From an uncultured Adlercreutzia sp. (GTDB lineage Bacteria > Actinomycetota > Coriobacteriia > Coriobacteriales > Eggerthellaceae): DNA of 64,000 nucleotides. The notes below the pieces were generated by a model. That model did no database searches, was not told the origin of the DNA, and was given only the letters and a program-made list of their open reading frames with translations. The DNA lies in the NCBI GenBank assembly GCA_910589165.1, contig CAJUSP010000015.1, forward strand, positions 1 to 64,000. The letters run 5' to 3'. A program made the position numbers and the translations under genes. Below, one piece after another: positions 35,784 to 43,767 of this stretch (its first letter is position 1; each line of letters starts with the position of its first letter).

Positions 35784-35814
35784 AGGTCGGAGGCGCAGCA
35801 GTCTCCGACCTTTT
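35784..35814 (+). terminator. Intrinsic terminator after tRNA-Thr
   Basis: Hairpin arms AGGTCGGAG and CTCCGACCT flank a ten-base loop and run into TTTT, ten bases after the tRNA. Confidence 0.85.
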
Positions 35815-35933
35815 CGTTAGTTATAGATTGGCGGCTGGCGATTGCGAGGTCAGAAGCTGGCAGCTCTTCTGGAAGATGTAAATGGGAGATGTTTAATTCG
35901 CGGGTGCTTGTCGATGATCGGAGGAACTCGAGC

Positions 35934-36821
35934 ATGTCCGATACAACTATTCAACAGTTCGAGGATCGTGGGATTCGCTCTGTTTGGAATCCTGACGAGC
36001 AGCAGTGGTACTTTTCCGTCGTTGATGTAGTTGCGGTGCTGACCGACAGCTCGAATCCTCGCGACTATTTTAAGAAGATGCGTAAGAGGGATAGGCTTCT
36101 TGATGCCTACGTGGGGACAAATTGTCCCCACGTAGGCATGAGGACGGAATCGGGCAAGGTTCGGAGCACCCTGGCAGCAAATCCAGAGCAGGTTTTTCGT
36201 ATCGTTCAATCTATCCCTTCTAAGAAGGCGGAGCCGTTCAAGCTATGGTTGGCCAAGGTGGGCGCAGAGAGGATCGAGGAGATCGTCGATCCCGAGCTTG
36301 CCATCGATCGCGCCTTCGACACATACTACAAAAAAGGCTATTCGGCCGAATGGATTCATCAGCGTCTTCTCTCTATCCGCATTCGCAATGACTTAACAGC
36401 GGAATGGCGTGAGCGCGGTATGGAGGATGGGAGAGACTTCGCGATTCTCACCGATGATATTACTAAGGCGTGGGCGGGCATGACTACGCGTAGGTATAAA
36501 TCGTTTAAGGGTCTGACAAAAGAGAATCTCCGCGACAATATGACCGATACGGAGCTGGTGCTAAATATGCTTGCCGAAACATCTGTGACAAGCATCTCGA
36601 GAGCAGAAAAGCCGGAGGGGTTTAGCGCGAACAGGGAAGTAGCGAAGCGGGGCGGCCGGGTGGCCGCAACGGCACGTCAAGCTCTCGAGACCGAAACGGG
36701 TGAGCCGGTGATTACAAGTTTGAATGCTTCGGATTTCGCGAATTTGCTGATTGACACGCTTCTGGAAGTCCCGATGCAAATTGGCAGCGAGGGATCTGGT
36801 GAGGCGATAGACGATGACTAG
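35934..36821 (+). CDS. Bro-N domain (antirepressor/DinD-like) protein
   Basis: A 295-residue protein with an N-terminal Bro-N DNA-binding domain (RSVWNPDEQQWYFSVVDVV..., SIPSKKAEPFKLWLAKVGAERIEE, about residues 13-110) and a DinD-like C-terminal region (YKSFKGLTKENLRDNMTDTELVLNMLAE). GGAGG precedes ATG 35934. The stretch encoding residues 57-69 (AYVGTNCPHVG) is a perfect 35-base DNA palindrome. Less GC-rich than flanking genes and next to a tRNA, so probably acquired. Such proteins are DNA-damage-inducible or phage antirepressors. Confidence 0.88.
   Translation: MSDTTIQQFEDRGIRSVWNPDEQQWYFSVVDVVAVLTDSSNPRDYFKKMRKRDRLLDAYVGTNCPHVGMRTESGKVRSTLAANPEQVFRIVQSIPSKKAEPFKLWLAKVGAERIEEIVDPELAIDRAFDTYYKKGYSAEWIHQRLLSIRIRNDLTAEWRERGMEDGRDFAILTDDITKAWAGMTTRRYKSFKGLTKENLRDNMTDTELVLNMLAETSVTSISRAEKPEGFSANREVAKRGGRVAATARQALETETGEPVITSLNASDFANLLIDTLLEVPMQIGSEGSGEAIDDD
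36104..36138. repeat. Perfect 35-bp palindrome inside the Bro-N gene
   Basis: Arms of 17 bases, 36104-36120 (TGCCTACGTGGGGACAA) and 36122-36138, around a single central A. It codes for the beta-hairpin of the DNA-binding domain. It could be an operator, an RNA hairpin, or a self-recognition element. Confidence 0.97.
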
Positions 36822-36890
36822 CCGATTCGGAGTGCTTAGTAGTAGTACGGGGTTCTTGTTGTGGGGGCGGCAGCAACGCGCTAAAGGAGA

Positions 36891-38081
36891 CTACCTGGAA
36901 ACCTTGGAGATGACGTTCTCCTCAAATGAGGTCGCTTGGGCAAAAAGCTTGTCGAGTTGGGCCTTCACCTTGTCCGGATCTATTTCCTCCGGGATAGACA
37001 GTTTCTGGGACACGAAATAGCTGAAGAACTTGACGCAGCCTTTCGACGAGCGTTTCGATGCCTTGTCGAGCCTTTCTCTGAGGCCGGGAAGCTCTTCTTC
37101 GATCGGCTGAAGGCTAACGGCCATCTGGAGCCACAGCTTGTCCTTTTGACAAATCTCGTAGAAGTAATGATCCGGCGTGTTCCAAGCGCCGAGATTATCA
37201 GGATTGGGAGGCAAGAGCTCGGTCATGGCGGGTGTGCGGAACCTGGTATAGGTTTTAGAACACTTGTCCCTGACAAGCTCTAGGAAACCCTGCGATTGCT
37301 TCTCCTCCGCCCACTCTCTGAAAATTTCCGCGAGCTCCGAGGCTCTGTCGGGACGGTTCTCGATTATCAGATCGATGGCGCGTTTGTGCTTTGCGTAAAT
37401 CTCGTTGCACACACGTGCGAGCTCTGCGTCTTCCGCTATATCCCTCCTGATAATTTCAAGGTAATCGTTGATCAAGTTGCGGGCCCCTTGAGCAAGCGTC
37501 GTTTCTTCGACAATGGGCTGAATGGTTTCCAGCACGTCTTCGTAGCTCATTGCCAACCAGTGCTGAGAGTCACTTGACTCTGTGCCCTGCGGCGTCAGGT
37601 ACACATAGCGAATACGCCAGTCGGGGAAGGTCTGCTCAACGATGTCGCGATAGCGATTGAGTTGGTTCGAGTGCTCGACTGAGTCAATCTTGTTTTCGAT
37701 CACCAACGCGTATTGCTGCTCCTCTGACATTGCAAGGATGTCGATGCTGCGCCACTCGCGCTGGATGGTAAAGCCGCCCAAATCCATGAGGAGGTCAGAG
37801 AAGAGCTCGTCGTTTGCGAGCGTGTCGGCAGTGTATTGGATAAAGCCTTGCAGAACTTGCGCGCCGAGGCCATGGTTCTCGTTTGGATCTAGCAGCCATG
37901 ATAGGACGTTGCTGTGACGGATTTCGGTGCGGGCCGCCTTGAGCACGTCGAAGATGTTGAAGCGGCTTGTCCATTTGGAAAGCTGCTTGAGGCAGTCGAT
38001 GTCGAGCAGAAAGCTCTTTAACGCCAGCTCGTCACTGGCCAAATCGAGCGTTTCGACGCTTTGCGTGTCTGATTTTTCCAA
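36891..38081 (-). CDS. PD-(D/E)XK nuclease superfamily protein
   Basis: A 396-residue protein from TTG 38081, chosen because AGGTAGGT lies six bases upstream. The nuclease core is visible: EIRHSNVLSWLLDPNENHGLG (helix 1 with E52), D114 in WRSIDILAM and E129-x-K131 in ALVIENKIDS, followed by QLNRYRD and VYLTPQG. This matches the PD-(D/E)XK family typified by PF14281, found beside restriction and defence genes. Here it is paired only with the Bro-N gene, convergently. Confidence 0.82.
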   Translation of the reverse strand: MEKSDTQSVETLDLASDELALKSFLLDIDCLKQLSKWTSRFNIFDVLKAARTEIRHSNVLSWLLDPNENHGLGAQVLQGFIQYTADTLANDELFSDLLMDLGGFTIQREWRSIDILAMSEEQQYALVIENKIDSVEHSNQLNRYRDIVEQTFPDWRIRYVYLTPQGTESSDSQHWLAMSYEDVLETIQPIVEETTLAQGARNLINDYLEIIRRDIAEDAELARVCNEIYAKHKRAIDLIIENRPDRASELAEIFREWAEEKQSQGFLELVRDKCSKTYTRFRTPAMTELLPPNPDNLGAWNTPDHYFYEICQKDKLWLQMAVSLQPIEEELPGLRERLDKASKRSSKGCVKFFSYFVSQKLSIPEEIDPDKVKAQLDKLFAQATSFEENVISKVSR

Positions 38082-38367
38082 AACTGACCTACCTAACCGA
38101 TTGAGCACAATGATACGGCAATGTCCGGGAGTGGAGGCATCGCGTTCACGAGACAAGGCGCAATTCGCCCTCGAAGGCGCTGCCTCGGTGCGATGCCGCC
38201 CGATGAGAGGCGGTGTGTATGCGCTGAACGCGCTGCACCTCAAGACGCTGTTCGGTAAGAGATAAACAGAAGATAGCGAATAAGGCCATCTGTCAATCGA
38301 ACTAAACATGAAGAATTGAGCGCTCGTTGAGGTGCTTGGTAAAATGCCGACTCAGTGACTAGGCAGG

Positions 38368-39135
38368 ATGCGGCTGAAGGGGTGCGTGTCGGGCATGCGG
38401 AATGAAACAACCAAAATGGGAAGCGCGGAGTGGTGCGCGGAGAAGTGGGGGTGTCAGGCTCGGCCGGGCGGGTATGAGGCTCGGTGTCAGATGGCGCTGC
38501 CGGCAGAGAGCATGGCTGGCGCGCGGGTGCTCGATGTGGGGTGCCGCCGCGGCAAGGGGTGCTACAAGCTGAGCGAGGCGGTGGGGGCCGAGGGGCTCGT
38601 CGTCGGGCTCGACTGGGATCGCGAGAACTTGGAAGCGGCCGAGCGCGGCGTGCCGCGGGCTCTTGAGCGCAGCGGGCTTGCGGAATCGAACATGGTGTTC
38701 GCCTTCGGCTATCCAGAAAACCTCGCGCCTGTCGCCGTGCAGTACGGGCCCTTCGACTACCTCTTTGCCAACAGCATCATCAACCTGTCCCGCAACATGC
38801 CGCGCTTCTTCTACGAGGCCCACGATGCGCTCAGGCCTGGCGGCAAGCTGGTGCTAGACATCGTGGTGGCGCCAGGGATTTGGCGGGGGGCTGCGGATAT
38901 GCGCGCCCTCGAGCTGGGTAACGCCGTGCAGGCGGCGACATCCCAGCGCATGCTCGAGGGGTACCTGCGCGACGCCCACTTCGCCTCCTGGACCGTGGAG
39001 CTGCTGGAACCCGTGCATCCCTCTGAGGGCTTCGACGCCGACCACCCCGCGCCGTTCTGGCCCGACGACCCCGGCCTCGACGGTTTCCGCCGGGCCCGCA
39101 TAGAGGCCGTCGCCTCGGCCAGCGGCCGCCGATAG
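38368..39135 (+). CDS. SAM-dependent methyltransferase, ArsM-like fold
   Basis: A 255-residue class I methyltransferase: motif I VLDVGCRRGKGCYKLSEAVG, acidic VVGLDWD, and the block FANSIINLSRNMPRFFYEAHDALRPGGKLVLDIVV. The cysteine-containing start of the domain and the INL motif resemble arsenite methyltransferases, but the C-terminal thiol pair needed for arsenite is absent, so the substrate is probably something else. The start is uncertain between ATG 38368, 38395 and 38416. Confidence 0.75.
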   Translation: MRLKGCVSGMRNETTKMGSAEWCAEKWGCQARPGGYEARCQMALPAESMAGARVLDVGCRRGKGCYKLSEAVGAEGLVVGLDWDRENLEAAERGVPRALERSGLAESNMVFAFGYPENLAPVAVQYGPFDYLFANSIINLSRNMPRFFYEAHDALRPGGKLVLDIVVAPGIWRGAADMRALELGNAVQAATSQRMLEGYLRDAHFASWTVELLEPVHPSEGFDADHPAPFWPDDPGLDGFRRARIEAVASASGRR

Positions 39136-39271
39136 TCTTCCGCTCCGTTCCTCGCAGTGGCCCGTGGCGTTTTCGGGGGATTGGGGTTCGTGCGTCGGGG
39201 GCGGTGCGCCGCGGGGGCGCTTCCGTGCTATGATGGCTCGCGAGCTATTTTGAAAGGATGCACGGCACGCT

Positions 39272-39568
39272 ATGCAAACCTATGTTGCGCACTATCTGTC
39301 TCCCAAGGGGTCTTCCGAGCGCGCCCGCGGGCTCTTCGAATTCGAGAGCGATGCGCGGGTGGGCACGAAGGCCAACGCCCACGACGCCCGGCTGAAGATG
39401 CTCGAGCTGTTCGGGCCGTCCGCCGTGTCGTGGACCATCGAGAAGGTGGAGCGCAAGCAGGCGGCCAAGGCCGAGAAGAAGGAGCGGCTGACCGACGGCC
39501 AGCTGGCGCTGGATTTCCGGCCCCCCAAGCCCGAGCGCAAGCGGAAGCATTCGAAGGGATATTGGTGA
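39272..39568 (+). CDS. Small basic conserved-looking protein
   Basis: A 98-residue protein: a beta/alpha N-terminal half (MQTYVAHYLSPKGSSERARGLFEFESD) and a Lys/Glu-rich helix ending in a basic tail. No motif is recognised. Base composition and third-position GC are those of a genuine host gene. It lies 40 bases before the M42 peptidase. Confidence 0.6.
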   Translation: MQTYVAHYLSPKGSSERARGLFEFESDARVGTKANAHDARLKMLELFGPSAVSWTIEKVERKQAAKAEKKERLTDGQLALDFRPPKPERKRKHSKGYW

Positions 39569-39593
39569 GACCCCCTGCGGGGCGCGGTCTCAC
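39565..39593 (+). other. Stem-loop before the M42 peptidase gene
   Basis: GTGAGACC (39565-39572) and GGTCTCAC (39586-39593) pair perfectly around a GC-rich loop with internal CCC/GGG pairing. It overlaps the stop codon of the preceding gene. No T-run, so it is more likely an mRNA structure than a terminator. Confidence 0.4.
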
Positions 39594-39608
39594 GGTTAGG
39601 AGATTTTC

Positions 39609-40727
39609 ATGAAGAAGAAGCAGGTCAAGTTCTTGAAGGAGCTGCTGGAGACGCCTTCGCCCACGGGCTTCGAGGAGCCGGTGGCCGAGCTGGTGCGCGA
39701 GCGCTTGGGGGAGGTGGCCGACGAGGTGGCCACGGACACCATGGGCTCGGTGGCCGCCACGCTGGCCGGCCGTGTGGAGGGCGCGCCGTCGCTCATGCTG
39801 GCCGCCCATATGGACGAGATCGGCCTTATGGTCACCTACATTTCCGATGACGGCTTCCTCTCCGTCGCCTCCCTCGGCGGCGTGGACGCGGCCATTCTGC
39901 CCGGCATGCGGGTGGATGTGCATACCGCGCGCGGCGTGCTGCGCGGCATCGTGGGCCGCAAGCCCATCCACCTCATCGAGCCGGACGAGCGCAAGAGCGT
40001 CACCCCGCTCTCGGGCCTCGTCATCGATCTGGGCCTTCCCGCCAAGCGCGTGAAGAAGATGGTGTCCGTGGGCGACCCCATCACCTTCGGCGTGGGCTTC
40101 GAGCGCTTCGGCGCCGACATGGCCGTTTCCAAGTGCTTCGACGACAAGGTGGGCGTGTTCATCGCCTGCCGCGTGATGGAGAAGCTGGCCGAGGCCGGCG
40201 GCGCGCCGGGGGCCTTCACCGCTGTGGCCACCACCCAGGAGGAGATCGGCACCCGCGGCGCCATGACCAGCGCCCACGCCGTGAACCCGGATGTGGCGCT
40301 GGCCTTCGACGTCACCCATGCCACCGACTACCCGGGCATCGACAAGAGCAAGTACGGCAAGATCGTCTGCGGCGGCGGTCCGGTCATCGCCCGCGGGCCG
40401 AACATCAACCCGCGGGTCTTCGAGCGCCTTGTGGCCGCGGCGAAGGCCGAGGGCATCCCGTACCAGCTGGAGGCCGAGCCCTCGGTTACCGGCACCGATG
40501 CCCGTGCCATCCAGGTGACGCGTTCGGGCATTCCCACGGGCCTCATCTCGGTGCCGCTGCGCTACATGCACACGCCCACCGAGGTCATCTGCCTGGCCGA
40601 CGTGGAAGCCACCATCCGCCTGATCACGCGCTTCGCCCTGGACCTTACTCCCGAGGCGAGCTTCGTGCCCGGCATGCCCGACGCCGAGCCGGCCGAGGCC
40701 GACGCCGCCGATGCGGAGGCGAACTAG
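39609..40727 (+). CDS. M42 family metallopeptidase
   Basis: A 372-residue di-metal aminopeptidase (glutamyl aminopeptidase/endoglucanase-like). Metal and catalytic residues are visible: AAHMDEIG (first His and Asp), FDDKVG (bridging Asp), TTQEEIGTRGA (catalytic Glu pair) and FDVTHATD. AGGAGATTTTC precedes ATG 39609. The last 20 residues are Ala/Asp/Glu-rich. Four bases separate it from smpB. Confidence 0.94.
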   Translation: MKKKQVKFLKELLETPSPTGFEEPVAELVRERLGEVADEVATDTMGSVAATLAGRVEGAPSLMLAAHMDEIGLMVTYISDDGFLSVASLGGVDAAILPGMRVDVHTARGVLRGIVGRKPIHLIEPDERKSVTPLSGLVIDLGLPAKRVKKMVSVGDPITFGVGFERFGADMAVSKCFDDKVGVFIACRVMEKLAEAGGAPGAFTAVATTQEEIGTRGAMTSAHAVNPDVALAFDVTHATDYPGIDKSKYGKIVCGGGPVIARGPNINPRVFERLVAAAKAEGIPYQLEAEPSVTGTDARAIQVTRSGIPTGLISVPLRYMHTPTEVICLADVEATIRLITRFALDLTPEASFVPGMPDAEPAEADAADAEAN

Positions 40728-40730
40728 CCC

Positions 40731-41198
40731 ATGCCCAAGCGCGAGGAAAAGACCATCGCGAAGAACCGCCGCGCCTTCCACGACTACGAGATTCTGGAGA
40801 CCTACGAGGCGGGCATCGAGTTGACGGGCACCGAGGTGCGCTCGCTGCGCGAGAACAACTGCCAGCTCACCGACTGCTTCGCGCTCATCCGCAAGGGCGA
40901 GGTGTGGCTGAACAACGTGCACATCTCGCCCTACTCGAACGGCTCCATCTTCAACCCCGACCCCGACCGCAAGCGCAAGCTGCTGCTGCACAAGAAGCAG
41001 ATCCGCTATTTGGACGCGAAGGTGGCCGAGAAGGGGCTCGCCATCGTGCCGCTGAAGATGTACTTCAACACCGACGGCCGCGTGAAGGTGGAGCTGGCCC
41101 TGGCCCGCGGCAAGAAGCTCTACGACAAGCGCGCCTCCATGAAGGAGCGCGACGTGAAGCGCGAGATCGACCGCGCCATGAAGGAGCACGGAAGGTAG
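40731..41198 (+). CDS. smpB: SsrA-binding protein SmpB
   Basis: Binds tmRNA and escorts it to stalled ribosomes. 155 residues, family length, with the N-terminal NRRAFHDYEILETYEAGIELTGTEVRSLR and the C-terminal tail ending KREIDRAMKEHGR. Its RNA partner ssrA lies two genes downstream, so both halves of trans-translation are together. Confidence 0.97.
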   Translation: MPKREEKTIAKNRRAFHDYEILETYEAGIELTGTEVRSLRENNCQLTDCFALIRKGEVWLNNVHISPYSNGSIFNPDPDRKRKLLLHKKQIRYLDAKVAEKGLAIVPLKMYFNTDGRVKVELALARGKKLYDKRASMKERDVKREIDRAMKEHGR

Positions 41199-41356
41199 GG
41201 AGGGCGCTGTCTCACGGGGCACGGTTCCACCGTGACTTCGCTGCTACGAACGGGTGACGAAAATGTGGCATTCGGCTCGTTTTCTCGAAGTCGTGGCATC
41301 ATGGTTGGCAGGGCCGTGCGGCCCGGAAGAGAACGCAACGATGTAAGGAGCGCATC

Positions 41357-41986
41357 ATGGGTCTGGACGACGAGCTTGAAGGCATGGAAGATCTCGGCGA
41401 GACCGATGCCGAGTGGACCGATCAGGAAACCGAGCTCGAGGACGCCGAGGACGACGAGGACATGATCTTCGACGCCGACGGCGCCGACGCGGCGGAAAGC
41501 GATTTGGAGCACGCCTACGACAGCTTCTCCACCAACAACGAGACCGACTACGACGGTTGGGACGACGACGAGGTGGAAGAGGCCGTGCAGGCCGAAGAGG
41601 ATGCCGACATCCTGCACTCCGAGGGCTACCACATTGAAGAGGAGCCCGAAGAGGAGAGCGAAGTCATCGAGATGGAAATCGAGGACGGCGACATCTACGC
41701 GGTCATCGAGGACGAGGACGGCAACGAGATCGGCTTCGTCATCCTCGATGAGAACGGCGAGGAGCAGGAGTACTACTACGTCGACGAGGACGACGACGAT
41801 GAGGGCGTGCGCGTGGAGCGCGCCAGCGACGGCGACGAGTTCGACCTCGGCATCAGCCGCGAGGGCGTGGCCGCGGCCACGGCCGACGTGAACGCCATCT
41901 ACAAGGACGGCATCCAGGTGGCCGCCGAGCTGAAGGGCACCTTCGACGAGATTGCCGATTCCCTGAACTTCCTGAAGAAGCGCTAG
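41357..41986 (+). CDS. Extremely acidic protein, unknown
   Basis: A 209-residue protein dominated by Asp and Glu: residues 1-100 are a nearly continuous acidic, low-complexity region, followed by a short beta-rich domain (DIYAVIEDEDGNEIGFVILDENGEEQEYYYVDE, resembling DUF1292-type sequence) and a helical end. AAGGAGCG precedes the ATG. It lies between smpB and ssrA. The isoelectric point must be very low; a nucleic-acid mimic or chaperone role is only a guess. Confidence 0.7.
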   Translation: MGLDDELEGMEDLGETDAEWTDQETELEDAEDDEDMIFDADGADAAESDLEHAYDSFSTNNETDYDGWDDDEVEEAVQAEEDADILHSEGYHIEEEPEEESEVIEMEIEDGDIYAVIEDEDGNEIGFVILDENGEEQEYYYVDEDDDDEGVRVERASDGDEFDLGISREGVAAATADVNAIYKDGIQVAAELKGTFDEIADSLNFLKKR

Positions 41987-42020
41987 GCGCCCGGCGCGGC
42001 AACGTTTCGACAACCGAATG

Positions 42021-42054
42021 AGCCCCGACGGCCCCCAGGTCGCCGGGGCTTCTT
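42021..42054 (+). terminator. Terminator-like hairpin
   Basis: AGCCCCGACG (42021-42030) pairs with CGCCGGGGCT (42041-42050), with one mismatch, and TTCTT follows. It lies 35 bases after the acidic-protein stop. Confidence 0.6.
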
Positions 42055-42093
42055 ACTATGGCGTCAACGACCAGCGACGTAAAGGAGAGCGCC

Positions 42094-43041
42094 ATGTGCA
42101 CGGGAGTCCGCTTCACCGACCCTGAGGGTCATCTGTATTTCGGCCGCAACCTCGATTGGATCGAGGACTACGGCGAGGGCATCGTCATCACGCCGCGCGG
42201 GGCGAAGGTGCCGGCGCCGTTTCTGGGGGCCATCGAGCCCAAATACGCCTGCATCGGCATGGCCATCGTGGTAGAGGGGGCGCCCTGCTACTTCGACGTG
42301 GCCAACGAGGCGGGGCTCGGAGTGGCGGGACTGAACTTCCCCGGCTACGCCCAGTTCGCGCCGGCGTCCGTCGAGGGCACCGTGAACGTGGCCGCCTACG
42401 AGTTCCCCCTGTACCTGACGGCGAACTTCAAGACCGTGGCCGAGGTGCGCGAGGCGCTGAAGACGCTGACCATTGTGGCGAAGGCCCCGGGCAACTACCC
42501 GGTGTCGCAGCTGCATTGGCTCGTGGGCGACGCGACCGAGTCCATCGTCATCGAGTGCCAGGCCGACGGCATGCACGTCTACGACGACGATGTGGACGTG
42601 CTCACCAACCAGCCGCCCTTCCCGTGGCACCACGAGAACCTGCGCAACTATATGGGGCTTGACCCCGATTTCCCCGCGCCGGTCACCTGGACCCGCGACA
42701 AGCTTGAGCCCTTCAGCTCGGCGGCGGGCATGGTGGGCTTCCCGGGCGCCTACGACCCGGCGAGCCGCTTCGTGCGCGTGGCCTTCCTGAATGCGCACCA
42801 TCCGGCAGAGAAGGGCGAGGCTGCCAACGTCGCGCGGCTCTTCCGCACCCTCGGCGGCGCCTTCCAAACCAAGGGCGGCGGCAAGCAGGAGGGGGGTGCC
42901 TACGAGTACACCATCTACACCGGCGGGTTCTCGGGCGCCACGAACACCTACTACTTCAGCACCTACGACGAGCCCGGCTACCGCAAGGCGAGCCTGGCCG
43001 ACTACGACCTGGACGGCACTGAACTCATCTGCGTCAAATAG
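42094..43041 (+). CDS. Choloylglycine hydrolase (bile salt hydrolase type)
   Basis: An Ntn hydrolase of 315 residues that begins MCTG, exposing Cys2 as nucleophile after Met removal. The bile-salt-hydrolase/penicillin V acylase residues line up: Arg18 and Asp21 (GRNLDW), Asn81 (GLNFPGY), Asn172 (LTNQPPF) and Arg225 (SRFVR). AAAGGAGAG precedes ATG 42094. No signal peptide, so it is cytoplasmic. Deconjugation of bile acids fits a gut host; penicillin V acylase remains an alternative. Confidence 0.9.
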   Translation: MCTGVRFTDPEGHLYFGRNLDWIEDYGEGIVITPRGAKVPAPFLGAIEPKYACIGMAIVVEGAPCYFDVANEAGLGVAGLNFPGYAQFAPASVEGTVNVAAYEFPLYLTANFKTVAEVREALKTLTIVAKAPGNYPVSQLHWLVGDATESIVIECQADGMHVYDDDVDVLTNQPPFPWHHENLRNYMGLDPDFPAPVTWTRDKLEPFSSAAGMVGFPGAYDPASRFVRVAFLNAHHPAEKGEAANVARLFRTLGGAFQTKGGGKQEGGAYEYTIYTGGFSGATNTYYFSTYDEPGYRKASLADYDLDGTELICVK

Positions 43042-43115
43042 GCTTTCGCGCGTAGTTGATACGGAGGGTCATTTTCGGAGAGTTTCTTGAGAATGCCCCG
43101 GGCGGTTTTCCCCGC

Positions 43116-43144
43116 TTGACAAGGGGGCTAGAATGAATCGATAC
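43116..43144 (+). promoter_or_regulatory. Candidate ssrA promoter
   Basis: A consensus -35 TTGACA (43116-43121) lies 32 bases before the mature 5' end of tmRNA. The -10 at 17-18 bases is poor (CGATAC/GATACC); TAGAAT at 43129-43134 is a better -10 but is wrongly spaced from this -35. Confidence 0.4.
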
Positions 43145-43152
43145 CCAAACAT

Positions 43153-43530
43153 GGGGGCGACTGGTTTCGACATGGTAAGTCCGAAACGAGGAGCAGGCCG
43201 TGGTCTCCTCGCCACGCTAAACAGGGGTACCGTCAAGTTAATTGGCAAAAACACTTCTAAGACCGGCTACTACATGCCGGCCGCCATGGCTGCCTAACAG
43301 CAACCTGGTGATCACCGACCCCGGTGCTTCCCCGAACCGGGCAAGGTGTCATTTTAGGGGAATGCCCTGCGGCACGTAGTCGGTATGGCCGCAGGAAAGA
43401 CCGAACCGACTAGGAGCGGCCACGTTGGTCTGCGAACCGATCCGCTCCGAAGCTTGATCGCTGACTAAGCCTGTAGCGCCTTGTGGACGATTTAGTATGG
43501 ACCGGAGTTCGATTCTCCGCGCCTCCACCA
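43153..43530 (+). ncRNA. ssrA: Transfer-messenger RNA (tmRNA)
   Basis: Rescues stalled ribosomes. The 5' end GGGGGCGACTGGTTTCGACA and the 3' end GTTCGATTCTCCGCGCCTCCACCA form the tRNA-Ala-like domain (acceptor 43153-43159 with 43520-43526, encoded CCA). The tag reading frame runs from GGC 43244 to TAA 43295-43297 and encodes GKNTSKTGYYMPAAMAA. Its 3' end is the attachment site of the adjoining prophage; the mature sequence is restored at the junction. Confidence 0.97.
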
Positions 43531-43539
43531 GAGTATTCG

Positions 43540-43581
43540 ACCCCCTGATTTGGCATAATGCCAGGTCAGGGGGTATTTTTT
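43540..43581 (+). terminator. Intrinsic terminator of ssrA
   Basis: A long hairpin (ACCCCCTGA... pairing with ...TCAGGGGGT, inner TGGCAT/ATGCCA) followed by six T. If the attachment core ends inside ssrA, this terminator would be supplied by the prophage side of the junction. Confidence 0.85.
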
Positions 43582-43610
43582 CGTTTTAAAATACCATGGC
43601 GTTACCCTGT

Positions 43611-43686
43611 TATTGGCCGATTATTGGCTGATATTTTCCTATAATTTCCTCTAACGTCTGTTCGCTTTAGCCAATAAATAGCCAAT
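43611..43686. repeat. Putative integrase arm-type sites
   Basis: TATTGGC occurs at 43611-43617 and again at 43623-43629, and its reverse complement GCCAATA/GCCAAT at 43670-43676 and 43681-43686. The four copies lie in AT-rich DNA between the ssrA attachment site and the integrase stop, where arm sites of lambda-type integrases are expected. Confidence 0.5.
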
Positions 43687-43767
43687 GGAAAGTCCCGGAA
43701 ACGGGACACCGTGACAGGGCAAGAGAAAAGGCCCCGGAGGGCCTTGGGAGAGGGGAGGGGCGCGCCC

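Noticed and set aside
41413..41891. Arg-rich alternative frames within the acidic-protein gene
   Set aside because: They are the frame-shifted readings of GAC/GAG-rich DNA; the acidic frame has the ribosome site and normal third-position GC.
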